Source: Amycolatopsis orientalis DSM 40040 = KCTC 9412 (GTDB lineage Bacteria; Actinomycetota; Actinomycetes; Mycobacteriales; Pseudonocardiaceae). Taken from it: 64,000 nt of DNA. The notes below the pieces were generated by a model. It was not told the DNA's origin. It made no database searches and saw only the letters and a program-made list of their open reading frames with translations. The translations under genes and the position numbers were made by a program. Within the stretch, counting starts at the first letter, position 1, and each line of letters begins with the position of its first letter. The DNA lies in assembly GCF_000478275.1 (NCBI RefSeq), contig NZ_ASJB01000001.1:1-64000 (forward strand), read 5' to 3'. Shown one piece after another: positions 18,020 through 26,896 of the stretch.

Positions 18020-19182
18020 GACTTGGCCCCCGGCACGGTGACCTGGACGATCCACTGCCTGCCGCTGGGCCCCGCGCTGAGGTCGGCGCCGAGCTGGGCC
18101 GCGCGGACGGCCATCCCCGCCAGCCCCGAGCCGTCCTCGGAGGTACGCCGGACGGTCGCGGGCAGGGGGTTGCTGACGGTGAGCCGCACTTCCGACCGGC
18201 CGGCGGTCAGCCGGACCTCCGCCGTGGCCCCGGGGGCGTGCTTGACGACGTTGACCAATGATTCCTGCACGATCCGGTAGAGACCCAATCCTTCCGAGGC
18301 GCCTACCCGATCGAGGTCGCCTTCCTGTGTATAGCGCACCGCCAGCCCGGCGGCCCTGGTGCGTTCCACCAGCGTCGCGATGTCCTCCACCCCCGGTAGC
18401 GGGGAGCTGCCCGACGGTGTGTCGGCGAGCAGGCCGACCGTGCGGCGGATGTCGGCCATCGCGGCGCGGCCCACCTGCTCGGCTTCGGTCAGCGCTTCGA
18501 TCGCCTCGTCGACGTCGCGATCCTGCTGCAGCGCGCGCCGCGCCCCGGTCAGGTGCAGCAGCGTGATGCTGAGCGAATGCCCGACGACGTCGTGCACCTC
18601 CCGCGCGATCCGCTGCCGCTCGGCGAGCAAGGCCTTGTCGCGGGAGACGTCGCGTGCGCCGCGTTCGGCGTCCAGCGCCCGGGTGTACCAGCGGACCACG
18701 AGCCCACCGCAGAGGCCGAGCAGGACCGCGACCATGTACACGGGCCCGCCGACCAGCCCTCCCCAGATCCCCGCCACGACCAGGACCAGCTCACCCGTGC
18801 CGGTCACGAGGGCGATCCCCAGCGGCGTCCGCAGGATGCTGCCCGCCTCGGTGGCCGCCATCAGCAGCAGCAACGGCGCGAAGTCCGGGAGCACCGGCTC
18901 GATGAGCAGGACCGCGGCCGCGACGATCAGCGCGGCCATCCGCACCCACGGCACGACCCAGTCGGTGGTGGCCCAGATCAGCGGCCTGGCGATCACGACC
19001 AGCCCGGCCAGTGCCACCGGGGTCGGCGGCAACAAGGCGTCTCGCTGGACCAGGGCGACCACCGCGAACACCGCGCTCACCAGGGTGGAGCTCACCGGCA
19101 CCCACCAGGGCAGGGTCAGTCCGGCACGGGCGAGGCTCACCTGCACCCGTGCCCGCAACCGGTCCCGCAAGATCTCCAGCAC
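18016..19182 (-). CDS. NarL-family sensor histidine kinase
   Basis: 388 residues. Four to five N-terminal membrane helices with almost no extracellular domain, then the HisKA_3 dimerisation segment ERQRIAREVHDVVGHSLS with phospho-acceptor His197, then a HATPase with LYRIVQESLVNVVKHAPG and a GSGLAGMAVRA glycine box. Kinases of this build sense membrane or envelope state. Translationally coupled to its response regulator. A tandem repeat lies 115-215 bases upstream of its start. Confidence 0.92.
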   Translation of the reverse strand: MLEILRDRLRARVQVSLARAGLTLPWWVPVSSTLVSAVFAVVALVQRDALLPPTPVALAGLVVIARPLIWATTDWVVPWVRMAALIVAAAVLLIEPVLPDFAPLLLLMAATEAGSILRTPLGIALVTGTGELVLVVAGIWGGLVGGPVYMVAVLLGLCGGLVVRWYTRALDAERGARDVSRDKALLAERQRIAREVHDVVGHSLSITLLHLTGARRALQQDRDVDEAIEALTEAEQVGRAAMADIRRTVGLLADTPSGSSPLPGVEDIATLVERTRAAGLAVRYTQEGDLDRVGASEGLGLYRIVQESLVNVVKHAPGATAEVRLTAGRSEVRLTVSNPLPATVRRTSEDGSGLAGMAVRAAQLGADLSAGPSGRQWIVQVTVPGAKS

Positions 19183-19296
19183 CGCCTCAGCCTAGGAAGT
19201 GGCGGGAGGCGCGTCATCGTGCGGCGGTCGGCACCCGTCTCCGCCCACGGTAGGAGGCCGCGCGAGCACGGGCCGATGAAATCCGGATGAAACGCG

Positions 19297-19396
19297 GGCT
19301 GGTCACTCTGGCTGGGGCGCTTTTGGCTGGGGCGCTTTTGGCTCGGTCACTCTGGCTCGGTCACTCTGGCTGGGCCACGCTGGCTCGGTCACTCTT
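19297..19396. repeat. Seven-copy imperfect tandem repeat, 13-15 bp unit
   Basis: Consecutive units beginning GGCT: GGCTGGTCACTCT, GGCTGGGGCGCTTTT (twice), GGCTCGGTCACTCT (twice), GGCTGGGCCACGCT and GGCTCGGTCACTCTT. The last unit runs over the stop codon of yjbR. Two unit types (GGTCACTCT and GGGCGCTTTT) are interleaved, so it grew by slippage or unequal exchange. It lies upstream of the kinase operon and just past yjbR. Confidence 0.85.
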
Positions 19397-19760
19397 GGCT
19401 CAGCGCGACCCACTTCAGCTTCTCCTGTTCCCGCTTCGGCAGACCCGCGACGACGAGGTCGTAGGAGTCCTCGATCATTTCGCGGACGAAGTCGTCGGTC
19501 AGCGAACCGTCCAGCTCGACGGTGTTCCAGTGCCGCTTGTTCAGGTGGTAGCCGGGGATGATCGCCGGATGCTCGGCGCGGAGCCGGACGGCCAGGTCGG
19601 GCTCGCATTTGAGGCTGATCCGCAGCGGTTCCGCGTTGAGCCGGCTGAGCGCGAACACCTTGCCCGCGACCTTGAACACGCTGGTGTCCTCCCCGAACGG
19701 GAACTCTTCCCGAGCGCCGGGGAGGGCGAGGCAGAGCTTCGCGAGAGCGGCAGGCTTCAT
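19389..19760 (-). CDS. MmcQ/YjbR family protein
   Basis: 123 residues from ATG 19760, the usual family length. Contains the characteristic CLALPGAREEFPFGEDTSVFKVAGKVFAL, LKCEPDLAVRLRAEHPAIIPGYHLNKRHWNTVELDG and the C-terminal DSYDLVVAGLPK. YjbR proteins have a CyaY-like fold and are often called DNA-binding; the biochemical role is unsettled. The last codons and stop lie within the tandem repeat that follows, so its C-terminus (ALSQE) may vary between strains. Confidence 0.9.
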   Translation of the reverse strand: MKPAALAKLCLALPGAREEFPFGEDTSVFKVAGKVFALSRLNAEPLRISLKCEPDLAVRLRAEHPAIIPGYHLNKRHWNTVELDGSLTDDFVREMIEDSYDLVVAGLPKREQEKLKWVALSQE

Positions 19761-19873
19761 GGCGTTCAGGCTAACCGCCCCCACCGACAGAAACCTGTCC
19801 CGCGCCGCGCATTGACCGGCGGTCGGTGATTCACCGACGATGGGCGAAGCCGACTGGGTGGAGGCGTGACGAC

Positions 19874-21118
19874 ATGCGACCGAACCGCGTCTTTCGAAGC
19901 GAACATTCAGGGAAGCGCTTACTGGTGGCGGCGATCCTGCTGCTGGGCGTCGTACCGGGAGCAGCCGCGGCGGCTCCGGCGGGCCAGGTGGAGAGCGCGG
20001 CCACGAGCGGATGGGTGGGCACCTGGGCGGCGTCGCCCGCGGCCGGGGTGGCCGGGACCGACAACGGCTACCCGAACTTCTCGATCCGCAACATCGTCCA
20101 CACCAGCGCGGGCGGGCACGAGGTCCGCGTGCGGTTGTCCAACGCGTTCGGCCGGGCGCCGGTGGTGTTCGGCCGGGTGACCGTCGCGGTCGCCGCGGGC
20201 CCGGACACCCCGCAGGCCCTCCCCGGCACGATGCGCACGCTGACCTTCGGCGGCGACGGCGAGGTCACCGTGCCGCCGGGAGCAGACATCGTCAGCGACG
20301 GCGCGGCGCTGAACGTGCCGAGGGACGGCGATCTCCTGGTGACCACGTACACGCCGACGCCGTCCGGCCCGGTCACCTACCACCCGCTGGCCACGCAGAA
20401 CTCGTACTTCACCCGCGACGGCGACAAGGCCGCCGACGAATCGGCGGCGGCGTTCCCGGAACGGACCGCGGTCTGGCATTACGTATCCGGAGTGGACGTC
20501 CGGGGCCCCGGCCTGCGGGGCAGCGTCGTGGCGATCGGCGATTCGATCACCGACGGGGCGAACTCGACCTGGGGCGCGAATCTGCGCTGGCCCGACCAGC
20601 TCGCCGACAGGATCAGCGCGCGCATGGGTGTGCTCAACGCCGGGATCAGCGGGAACCGGCTGCTGCTCGACGGTGGTAACTACGGCGTCAACGCGCTCGC
20701 CCGGCTCGACCGGGACGTGCTGAGCCAGTCCGGCGCGCGGACGGCGATCGTGTTCGAAGGCATCAACGACATCCAGCAGACGCCGCATCAGGCCGATCCG
20801 GCCAAGATCATCTCGGCGCTGAAGCAGATCGCCACCCGGGCCCACGACCGCGGCCTGCGGGTGCTCGGCGCGACGATCACGCCGTGGAAGGGCTGGCGTT
20901 CGTACACCCCGGAACTCGAGGAGACCCGGCAGGCGGTCAACCGGTTCGTCCGGACCAGCAGGCTGTTCGACGGGTTCGTCGATTTCGACGCGGTGATCCG
21001 CGATCCCGCCGATCCGCAGCGCATGAAGCCCGAGTACGACTCCGGTGATCACCTCCACCCCGGTGACAAGGGATTCACGGCCATGGCGGACGCCGTCCCC
21101 CTGTCCCGGCTGAGGTAG
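19874..21118 (+). CDS. Secreted SGNH/GDSL hydrolase (esterase/lipase)
   Basis: 414 residues from ATG 19874 (GGTGGAGG upstream; an in-frame earlier start at 19826 would add an unlikely leader). Signal peptide of about 36 residues ending near AAAAAP. An N-terminal beta-domain (about 50-215) precedes the catalytic SGNH domain: block I GDSITDG (Ser224), block II NAGISGNRLL, block III FEGINDI (Asn), block V DHLHPGD (Asp392, His395). It hydrolyses ester bonds, in this family often of lipids or acetylated polysaccharide. Stand-alone. Confidence 0.92.
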   Translation: MRPNRVFRSEHSGKRLLVAAILLLGVVPGAAAAAPAGQVESAATSGWVGTWAASPAAGVAGTDNGYPNFSIRNIVHTSAGGHEVRVRLSNAFGRAPVVFGRVTVAVAAGPDTPQALPGTMRTLTFGGDGEVTVPPGADIVSDGAALNVPRDGDLLVTTYTPTPSGPVTYHPLATQNSYFTRDGDKAADESAAAFPERTAVWHYVSGVDVRGPGLRGSVVAIGDSITDGANSTWGANLRWPDQLADRISARMGVLNAGISGNRLLLDGGNYGVNALARLDRDVLSQSGARTAIVFEGINDIQQTPHQADPAKIISALKQIATRAHDRGLRVLGATITPWKGWRSYTPELEETRQAVNRFVRTSRLFDGFVDFDAVIRDPADPQRMKPEYDSGDHLHPGDKGFTAMADAVPLSRLR

Positions 21119-21176
21119 AGATTGAGGGCTGCGCGAGGCGGTTCCGTCGGGCACGATGAGCTGATGGCGATCAAAG

Positions 21177-22562
21177 ATGGCTAGCGGCGACGGCGGACCC
21201 CGAGCGACGGCCCGGCTGGTCCGGTTCGCCGAACACGAGGCACGCGCGGACGCGCTCCGGGCCCAACTGGCCGGCCTCCACGGGACGATCCGGCTGGCGA
21301 AGCGGACGTCGAACCTGTTCCGGGCACGGGCGGCGACCAGCACACCGGGGCTGGACGTCTCGGGGTTCACCCACGTCCTCGACGTCGATCCGCTGGCCCG
21401 TACCGCCGACGTCGAGGGCATGGTCACCTACGAGCAGCTGGTGGACGCGACCCTGCCGCACGGGCTGATGCCGCTGGTCGTCCCGCAGCTCAAGACGATC
21501 ACGCTCGGCGGCGCGGTCACCGGTCTCGGCATCGAGTCGTCGTCGTTCCGCAACGGTCTCGTGCACGAATCGGTGCTGGAGATGGAATTGCTCACCGGCG
21601 ACGGCCGGATCGTCGTCGCGCGGGCGGACAACGAGCACAGCGACCTGTTCCACGGCTTCCCGAACTCGTACGGGACGCTCGGGTACGCGCTGCGGCTGAA
21701 GATCGAACTGGAGCCGGTCAAACCGTACGTGCGGCTCGACCACGTCCGGTACGACGACACCGAGGAGTACTTCGCGGCGCTCGGCGAGGCCTGCCGCACC
21801 GGAGCGGCCGACTTCGTGGACGGGACGGTCTTCGGGCCGGGCGAGCAGTACCTGACACTGGGCACGTTCACCACCTCCGCTCCCGCGACCAGCGACTACA
21901 CCTGGCTCGACATCTACTACAAGTCGATCCGCGAACGGGAGACCGACCATCTGAGCGTGCGGGATTACCTGTGGCGCTGGGACACGGACTGGTTCTGGTG
22001 CTCACGGGCGTTCGGCGTGCAGCACCGGCTCCCCCGGCTGCTGCTGGGCAGGCGGCTGCTGCGGTCGTCGGTCTACTGGAAGGCGGTGGCGCTCGACCGC
22101 CGGTTCGGGATCGCCGCGAAGATCCTCAAGCTGCGCGGTCTCCCGCCGGAGGAGACCATCGTCCAGGACATCGAGGTGCCGCTGTCGCGGGCCGCGGAGT
22201 TCCTGGACTTCTTCCGCCGCGAGATCCCGATCAGCCCGGTGTGGATCTGCCCGCTGAAGCAGCGGCCGGGCGGCGTGAACTCCCCACTGTACGAATTGGA
22301 CCCCGAGACGCTGTACGTCAACTTCGGGTTCTGGTCCGCGGTCCCGCTGGACCCCGGCGAGGAGCCCGATACGCACAATCGGCTGATCGAGGCCGAAGTC
22401 ACCCGGCTCGGCGGGCGGAAGTCGCTGTACTCCGACAGTTTCTATACCGAAGACGAGTTCTGGCGGCTGTACAACGGCGACGCCTACCGGAAACTGAAAA
22501 CGGCCTACGACCCGGACGGCCGCCTGCTCGACCTGTACGCGAAATGCGTGCGGCGGCGGTGA
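21177..22562 (+). CDS. tmsA: FAD-binding reductase of tuberculostearate synthesis (TmsA/BfaA-like)
   Basis: 461 residues. PCMH-type FAD domain (FAD_binding_4, DHCR24-like): PLVVPQLKTITLGGAVTGLGIESSSFRNGLVHESV is the flavin-binding core, with an oxidase-type C-terminal domain. Known family role: reduction of the 10-methylene fatty acyl intermediate to 10-methyl (tuberculostearic acid and homologues) using NADPH; described as TmsA/BfaA, with Rv0449c recalled as the mycobacterial counterpart. The assignment rests strongly on the partner methyltransferase gene 27 bases downstream. No membrane segment. Confidence 0.85.
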   Translation: MASGDGGPRATARLVRFAEHEARADALRAQLAGLHGTIRLAKRTSNLFRARAATSTPGLDVSGFTHVLDVDPLARTADVEGMVTYEQLVDATLPHGLMPLVVPQLKTITLGGAVTGLGIESSSFRNGLVHESVLEMELLTGDGRIVVARADNEHSDLFHGFPNSYGTLGYALRLKIELEPVKPYVRLDHVRYDDTEEYFAALGEACRTGAADFVDGTVFGPGEQYLTLGTFTTSAPATSDYTWLDIYYKSIRERETDHLSVRDYLWRWDTDWFWCSRAFGVQHRLPRLLLGRRLLRSSVYWKAVALDRRFGIAAKILKLRGLPPEETIVQDIEVPLSRAAEFLDFFRREIPISPVWICPLKQRPGGVNSPLYELDPETLYVNFGFWSAVPLDPGEEPDTHNRLIEAEVTRLGGRKSLYSDSFYTEDEFWRLYNGDAYRKLKTAYDPDGRLLDLYAKCVRRR

Positions 22563-22589
22563 CCCGGAACGGGAAGAAGAGAGACGAAC

Positions 22590-23852
22590 ATGGCTGAGAC
22601 GACGACCGTCGGGAAGATCTTCGAGCGGTTGCTCGGCCCGAGCACCGAAGTGTCCATCACCGCCTACGACGGCAGCACGAGCGGCCCGGCCGACGCGCCG
22701 GTGTCGATCCAGGTGCGGTCGCCCCTGGCGTTGACGTATCTGATGTCGTCGCCGGGAGACCTCGGTCTCGCGCGCGCCTACGTGGCCGGCGCACTGGATG
22801 TGGACGGTGACCTCTACACGGCGCTGCGCGCGCTCGTGGCGCAGGTCGACCAGCTCAGCACCGCGGACCGGTTGTGGCTGCTGCGCGAACTCGGCCCCAG
22901 GCACCTGCGCCGGGTCGCCCCGCCCGCCGAAGAGCTGCCGAGCCGCGCCAAGCGCGTCTTCGACGGGCTGCGGCATTCCAAGGCACGGGACAGCAACGCG
23001 ATCTCGAACCACTACGACGTCTCGAACCGGTTCTACGAACTGGTTCTCGGCCCGTCGATGGCCTACACCTGCGCCGCGTATCCGTCCGCCGACGCCTCGC
23101 TGGAAGAGGCGCAGGCGCACAAATTCGACCTGGTGTGCCGGAAACTCGACCTCAAACCGGGGATGCGGTTGCTGGACGTCGGCTGCGGCTGGGGCGGGAT
23201 GGTCGAGCACGCTGTCGAGCATTACGGCGTCGAGGCGCTGGGCGTCACCCTTTCCCGCGAACAGGCGCAGTGGGCACAGAAGGACATCGTGACCAAGGGA
23301 CTCGCGGACCGGGCCGAGGTCCGGCACCTCGACTACCGCGACGTCACCGAAACGGGTTTCGACGCGGTGTCGTCGATCGGGCTCACCGAGCATATCGGCG
23401 CGCGGAACCTGCCGTCGTACTTCCGTTTCCTCGCCGGGAAACTGAAGCCCCGCGGCCGGCTGCTGAACCACTGCATCACCAACCCGGACACCACCGTCCC
23501 GCACCGCTCGCGCGGCTTCATCGACCGGTACGTCTTCCCCGACGGCGAACTGGAGTCCGTCGGGGAGATCGCCACGGCGATGCACGACAGCGGGCTGGAG
23601 GTGCGGCACTCGGAGAACCTCCGCGAGCACTACGCCACCACCCTCGGCGCCTGGTGCGCCAACCTCGACGAGAACTGGGACGCGGCCGTCGCCGAAGCTG
23701 GCGCCGGCCGGAGCCGGGTCTGGGCGCTGTACATGGCCGCGTGCCGCCTCGCCTTCGAGCGGCGGGAGATCGAACTGCACCAGGTACTCGGGGTGAAGGT
23801 CGGCCCGGACGGCGACTCGGGCATGCCGCTGCGGCCGGATTGGGGCGTCTAG
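22590..23852 (+). CDS. tmsB: Fatty-acyl C10 methyltransferase (TmsB/UfaA1-like CFA synthase family)
   Basis: 420 residues. Mycolic/cyclopropane-synthase fold: SAM motif LLDVGCGWGGM near residues 194-204, SNHYDVSNRFYELVLGPSMAYTCAAY ahead of it, and GLTEHIGARNLPSYF with the His-Ile pair typical of the family. It transfers a methyl group from SAM to the double bond of oleoyl phospholipid, giving 10-methylene-stearoyl that TmsA then reduces. The ATG follows GGGAAGAAGAGAG. The pair predicts 10-methyl-branched membrane lipids in this organism. Confidence 0.88.
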   Translation: MAETTTVGKIFERLLGPSTEVSITAYDGSTSGPADAPVSIQVRSPLALTYLMSSPGDLGLARAYVAGALDVDGDLYTALRALVAQVDQLSTADRLWLLRELGPRHLRRVAPPAEELPSRAKRVFDGLRHSKARDSNAISNHYDVSNRFYELVLGPSMAYTCAAYPSADASLEEAQAHKFDLVCRKLDLKPGMRLLDVGCGWGGMVEHAVEHYGVEALGVTLSREQAQWAQKDIVTKGLADRAEVRHLDYRDVTETGFDAVSSIGLTEHIGARNLPSYFRFLAGKLKPRGRLLNHCITNPDTTVPHRSRGFIDRYVFPDGELESVGEIATAMHDSGLEVRHSENLREHYATTLGAWCANLDENWDAAVAEAGAGRSRVWALYMAACRLAFERREIELHQVLGVKVGPDGDSGMPLRPDWGV

Positions 23853-23861
23853 GCGCAGGGG

Positions 23862-23910
23862 CCCTCGTGAGTGGTAATGGCGGTTAGAACCGTCATTACC
23901 ACTCACGAGG
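23862..23910. terminator. CGTGAGTGGTAA hairpin, copy 2
   Basis: 23-bp arms (23862-23884/5 and 23888-23910) starting CCTCGTGAGTGG, with a very short AG loop. One position reads G opposite T, pairing as G-U when transcribed rightward. It lies between convergent tmsB (stop 23852) and the TPP enzyme, whose TAG stop abuts the right arm. Confidence 0.8.
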
Positions 23911-25521
23911 CTAGTGGCGGAAGGCTTCGGCGAGCCACCACGAGCCGCCGTCGTCGGCGATCTTGGCGTCGATGACGAGCGGCGCTGCCCGCGGGCCGCC
24001 GAGCCAGTCCGTGACGGCGGAGAGGTCCTCGGCCGACCGCACGGTGACGCCGCCGCAGCCGAAGCCCCGGCCGATCGCCGCGATGTCGGTGTCGGGGAAC
24101 CGGACGGTGGTCATGTCCGCGTCGCCGAAATGGTGGATCTCGGCGCCGTAGGCCGCGTCGTTGTAGACGATGACCAAGAGCGGGATCCGCAGCCGGACAG
24201 CGGTTTCCAGTTCGGAAAGGGACATATGGAACCCGCCGTCGCCGACGGCGAGCACCGGTAGCCTGTCCGGCCTGGCCACGGCCGTGCCGATCGCCGTCCC
24301 CAGGCCGAGACCGACACACTGGAAAGCCTGGGTGAAGCAAAAGCCGTTCTCGTCGGGAACGGACAGGTACGCGCTCGGGTAGCCCATGAAGTTGCCGGAA
24401 TCGACCGAGACCACGCGTTCGGCGGGCAGGATCTCGTCGAGACGGCGGCTGAGCGTGCGCGGGTCGATCCGGCCGTCGCCGGATAGGTCGTTATACGGGA
24501 CGTCGTTCCATCTCGTGCTCGCCGGTGCTTCGCGGCTCATGCGGTGGCCACGCCTGCGCAGTTCGGCGTGGACGTCTTCGGCGGTGCTGGTGACGTCGCC
24601 GACGACGCCGAGGTCGATCAGGCGGTGCGCGCCCAGCGCGGACTGCTCCACGTCGACCTGGACCAGCCGGGCGTCCGGGCCGAGGAGCCTGCCGTGCCGG
24701 GTGGTCCACATGTTCAGGGCGCAGCCCCAGCCGATCACGAGGTCGGCGGCTCCGATGAGGTCGGCCGCCGCCGGGGACGAAAAGCCGCCCGAGATCCCGA
24801 TCGAGCGGGGATCACCGTGGAAGAGGCCGTGTGCCACCGCCGAAGTCGCCAGCAGCGCACCGGAGGTCTCCGCGAGTTCCCGCAGCGGCGCGGCACTCGC
24901 CCGGGCGCCCCGGCCGGCGACGAACACCGGCCGCCGTGCCCCGGCGAGGAGGTCGGCGAGTTTCGCGACCGCCCCGGCGGTGGGCCGGATCCGTGCGGGG
25001 CCGGGGATTTCCGGCACCGAGACCGCTTCCGGCGCCTCCTGGGCCTGGACGTCGAGCGGGAGGTTGAGCAGGACGGTCCGGCGTTGCTGCAGGGCCGTGC
25101 GGAAGGCGCGGACGGTGTCGGCGACCGCGGTGGGCCCGCTGTGGACGCGTTCCGGGACGGCGCCGACCGCCGCGCCGAGCGCGTCCTGGTCGATCCGGAA
25201 GTTCGACAGGACCGCCGACGCCGCGGTGTCACCGGTCAGCACGATCATCGGTGTCCGGCTCTTGGCGGCCTCGGTGATCCCGGTGATGGCGTTGGTCAGC
25301 CCACCGCCCTGGTGGAGACTCAGCACCGACACGCGGCCGCTCATCCGCGCGTACGCGTCGGCCATGCTCGCCGCGCCGCCCTCGTGACGAGCGGCGACGA
25401 ACCGCACCCCGCCCGCCCGCAGACCGTTGGTGGCCTCGAAGTTGCCGCTGCCCACGACCCCGAACGCCGCTCCCACCCCGAGTTCCGCGAGGGTGCGGCC
25501 GACCAGCTCCGCGGTCTTCAT
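23911..25521 (-). CDS. Thiamine-pyrophosphate-dependent enzyme (acetolactate synthase/benzoylformate decarboxylase family)
   Basis: 536 residues. Three TPP-enzyme domains: Pyr domain with catalytic Glu47 (AARHEGGAASMADAYARM), a central Rossmann-like domain, and the PP domain with GDG motif VGDGGFHMSLSELETA near residue 428 and IVYNDAAYGAEIHHF. The family covers 2-keto acid decarboxylases, carboligases and ring-cleaving hydrolases; the substrate cannot be read from these motifs. The ATG at 25521 overlaps the TGA of the cyclase gene (25518-25520), so the two are translationally coupled and probably act on one pathway. Confidence 0.88.
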   Translation of the reverse strand: MKTAELVGRTLAELGVGAAFGVVGSGNFEATNGLRAGGVRFVAARHEGGAASMADAYARMSGRVSVLSLHQGGGLTNAITGITEAAKSRTPMIVLTGDTAASAVLSNFRIDQDALGAAVGAVPERVHSGPTAVADTVRAFRTALQQRRTVLLNLPLDVQAQEAPEAVSVPEIPGPARIRPTAGAVAKLADLLAGARRPVFVAGRGARASAAPLRELAETSGALLATSAVAHGLFHGDPRSIGISGGFSSPAAADLIGAADLVIGWGCALNMWTTRHGRLLGPDARLVQVDVEQSALGAHRLIDLGVVGDVTSTAEDVHAELRRRGHRMSREAPASTRWNDVPYNDLSGDGRIDPRTLSRRLDEILPAERVVSVDSGNFMGYPSAYLSVPDENGFCFTQAFQCVGLGLGTAIGTAVARPDRLPVLAVGDGGFHMSLSELETAVRLRIPLLVIVYNDAAYGAEIHHFGDADMTTVRFPDTDIAAIGRGFGCGGVTVRSAEDLSAVTDWLGGPRAAPLVIDAKIADDGGSWWLAEAFRH

Positions 25522-26294
25522 GCCCGCTCCACCAGCGCGTAGACGCGGGCCGGGCTGCCGGAGCCGCCGACGATCGGGAGCGGGCTGACGATCAACAGGA
25601 ATCCGGTGGGCGGCAGGCTCGCCAGGTTCCGCAACTGGGTCAGGCCGTGCTTTCCCGCGCCCAGAAGGAGTTCGTGGCAGGGGAAGGCCGGTTCGAGGGC
25701 CGGCGCCTGTCCCGCGTCCGTGCCGACGGTCTCCACACCGAAACCGGTGATCGGCGCCTCGTCGGCGAGCCAGCGGGCACATTCCGCCGAGACGCCCGGG
25801 GAATGCGGGCCGTTCTCGTCGTTGTTGAGGAAGGCCTCCTGGTCGTGCGAACGGGCGTCCCAGCCCGTGCGATAGAGCAGCCAGCCGCCGTCGGGAAGCG
25901 GCCCGTGCTCGCGCTCCCACTCACGGATGTCGTCGACGGACAGCAGGTGATCCGGGTCTTCGGCCGCGCGAGCCGAGGCGTCGAGCACCACGGCCGGGGC
26001 GACCAGCGTGCGCAGCGGCACCTGGGAGACGTCGTGGCCGTCCTTTCCCGAGACCCAGTGCACGGGGACGTCGAGATGGGTGCCGGTGTGCTCGCCGGTG
26101 TGGATGTTGTTCCAGTACCAGCGCGGTCCGCGTTCGTCGTACCGGCTGATCTCCTCCAGGCCGAACGGGATCGTGTTCGCGAACGGCTCCGGCAACTGGA
26201 GGATCGGCGTGTTCTCGCTCAACGGCGCGGTGAGGTCGACGACCTCGATCGTGCCCGTGGTGATCGCGGCGTTCAGCTGGGCCAACAACGACAT
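25518..26294 (-). CDS. Cyclase family metal-dependent hydrolase (kynurenine formamidase-like)
   Basis: 258 residues. The HTGTHLDVPVHW signature near residues 67-78 (HxGTHxDxPxH) supplies the metal ligands of the KynB/isatin-hydrolase superfamily, and FPCHELLLGAGKHGLTQLRNL is the conserved C-terminal segment. Members hydrolyse amides, lactones or cyclic imides. Coupled to the TPP enzyme, it may open or hydrolyse a precursor whose keto-acid product the TPP enzyme then handles; that order is inference. No kynurenine-pathway genes are nearby. Confidence 0.88.
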   Translation of the reverse strand: MSLLAQLNAAITTGTIEVVDLTAPLSENTPILQLPEPFANTIPFGLEEISRYDERGPRWYWNNIHTGEHTGTHLDVPVHWVSGKDGHDVSQVPLRTLVAPAVVLDASARAAEDPDHLLSVDDIREWEREHGPLPDGGWLLYRTGWDARSHDQEAFLNNDENGPHSPGVSAECARWLADEAPITGFGVETVGTDAGQAPALEPAFPCHELLLGAGKHGLTQLRNLASLPPTGFLLIVSPLPIVGGSGSPARVYALVERA

Positions 26295-26402
26295 GCGTGC
26301 CTCCCGGGAGTGACTGCGGCGTCAGCGATCACCTTAGGCGGGTACTGGTTGACTTGGCCCGGATCGGACGGTCACGAGACCGCGGGAAGACGGGAGACTT
26401 CG

Positions 26403-26882
26403 ATGGGTTCGTTCGATGTGCCGCTGGAAGACGAACGCACACAACTCGACGCCTTCATCGAGGAACATCGCGACGCCATCGAAAAAACCCTCGACGGTCT
26501 CACTGAGGAACAGGCCCGCCGCCGTCTCGTCCCGTCGGCGACCACGTTGCTCGGGCTGCTCAAGCACGTCACGTGGATGCAGCGGGTGTGGTTCGAGGAG
26601 TGCGTCGGCGGCACGCCCCGGCAGGACCTCGGCCTGGCGGCGAATCCGGACGAATCCTTCCGGCTCACCGACGGCGACACCATCGCCTCGATCACCGCGG
26701 CGCACCGGGAAGCCCGCGCCACGGCCAGGACCGTGGTCGCGGACCTGCCGCTGGACACCGTCGCGACCGGCCACCGGACCGGACCGCGCACGCTCCGGTG
26801 GGTGTACCTGCAGGTCCTGCGGGAGCTGACGCAGCATTGCGGGCACGCGGACATCCTGCGCGAACAGATCCTCGCCGGGTGA
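26403..26882 (+). CDS. DinB/DUF664 family protein
   Basis: 159 residues from ATG 26403 (GGGAGA upstream). Four-helix DinB fold: metal-type His in LLGLLKHVTWMQRVWF and the C-terminal LTQHCGHADILREQILAG pair, the pattern of DUF664/mycothiol-dependent S-transferase relatives. In actinobacteria these proteins often use mycothiol in detoxification. The substrate is unknown. A family hairpin follows its stop by 14 bases. Confidence 0.85.
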   Translation: MGSFDVPLEDERTQLDAFIEEHRDAIEKTLDGLTEEQARRRLVPSATTLLGLLKHVTWMQRVWFEECVGGTPRQDLGLAANPDESFRLTDGDTIASITAAHREARATARTVVADLPLDTVATGHRTGPRTLRWVYLQVLRELTQHCGHADILREQILAG

Positions 26883-26896
26883 GTCGGTTGCTTGGG

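Noticed and set aside
19297..19396. Tandem repeat read as a CRISPR or as an iteron origin
   Set aside because: Units abut without spacers, are imperfect, and no replication gene is nearby.
23911..25920. 669-residue version of the TPP enzyme
   Set aside because: The first 133 residues lie within the cyclase gene in another frame; Pyr domain begins at ATG 25521.
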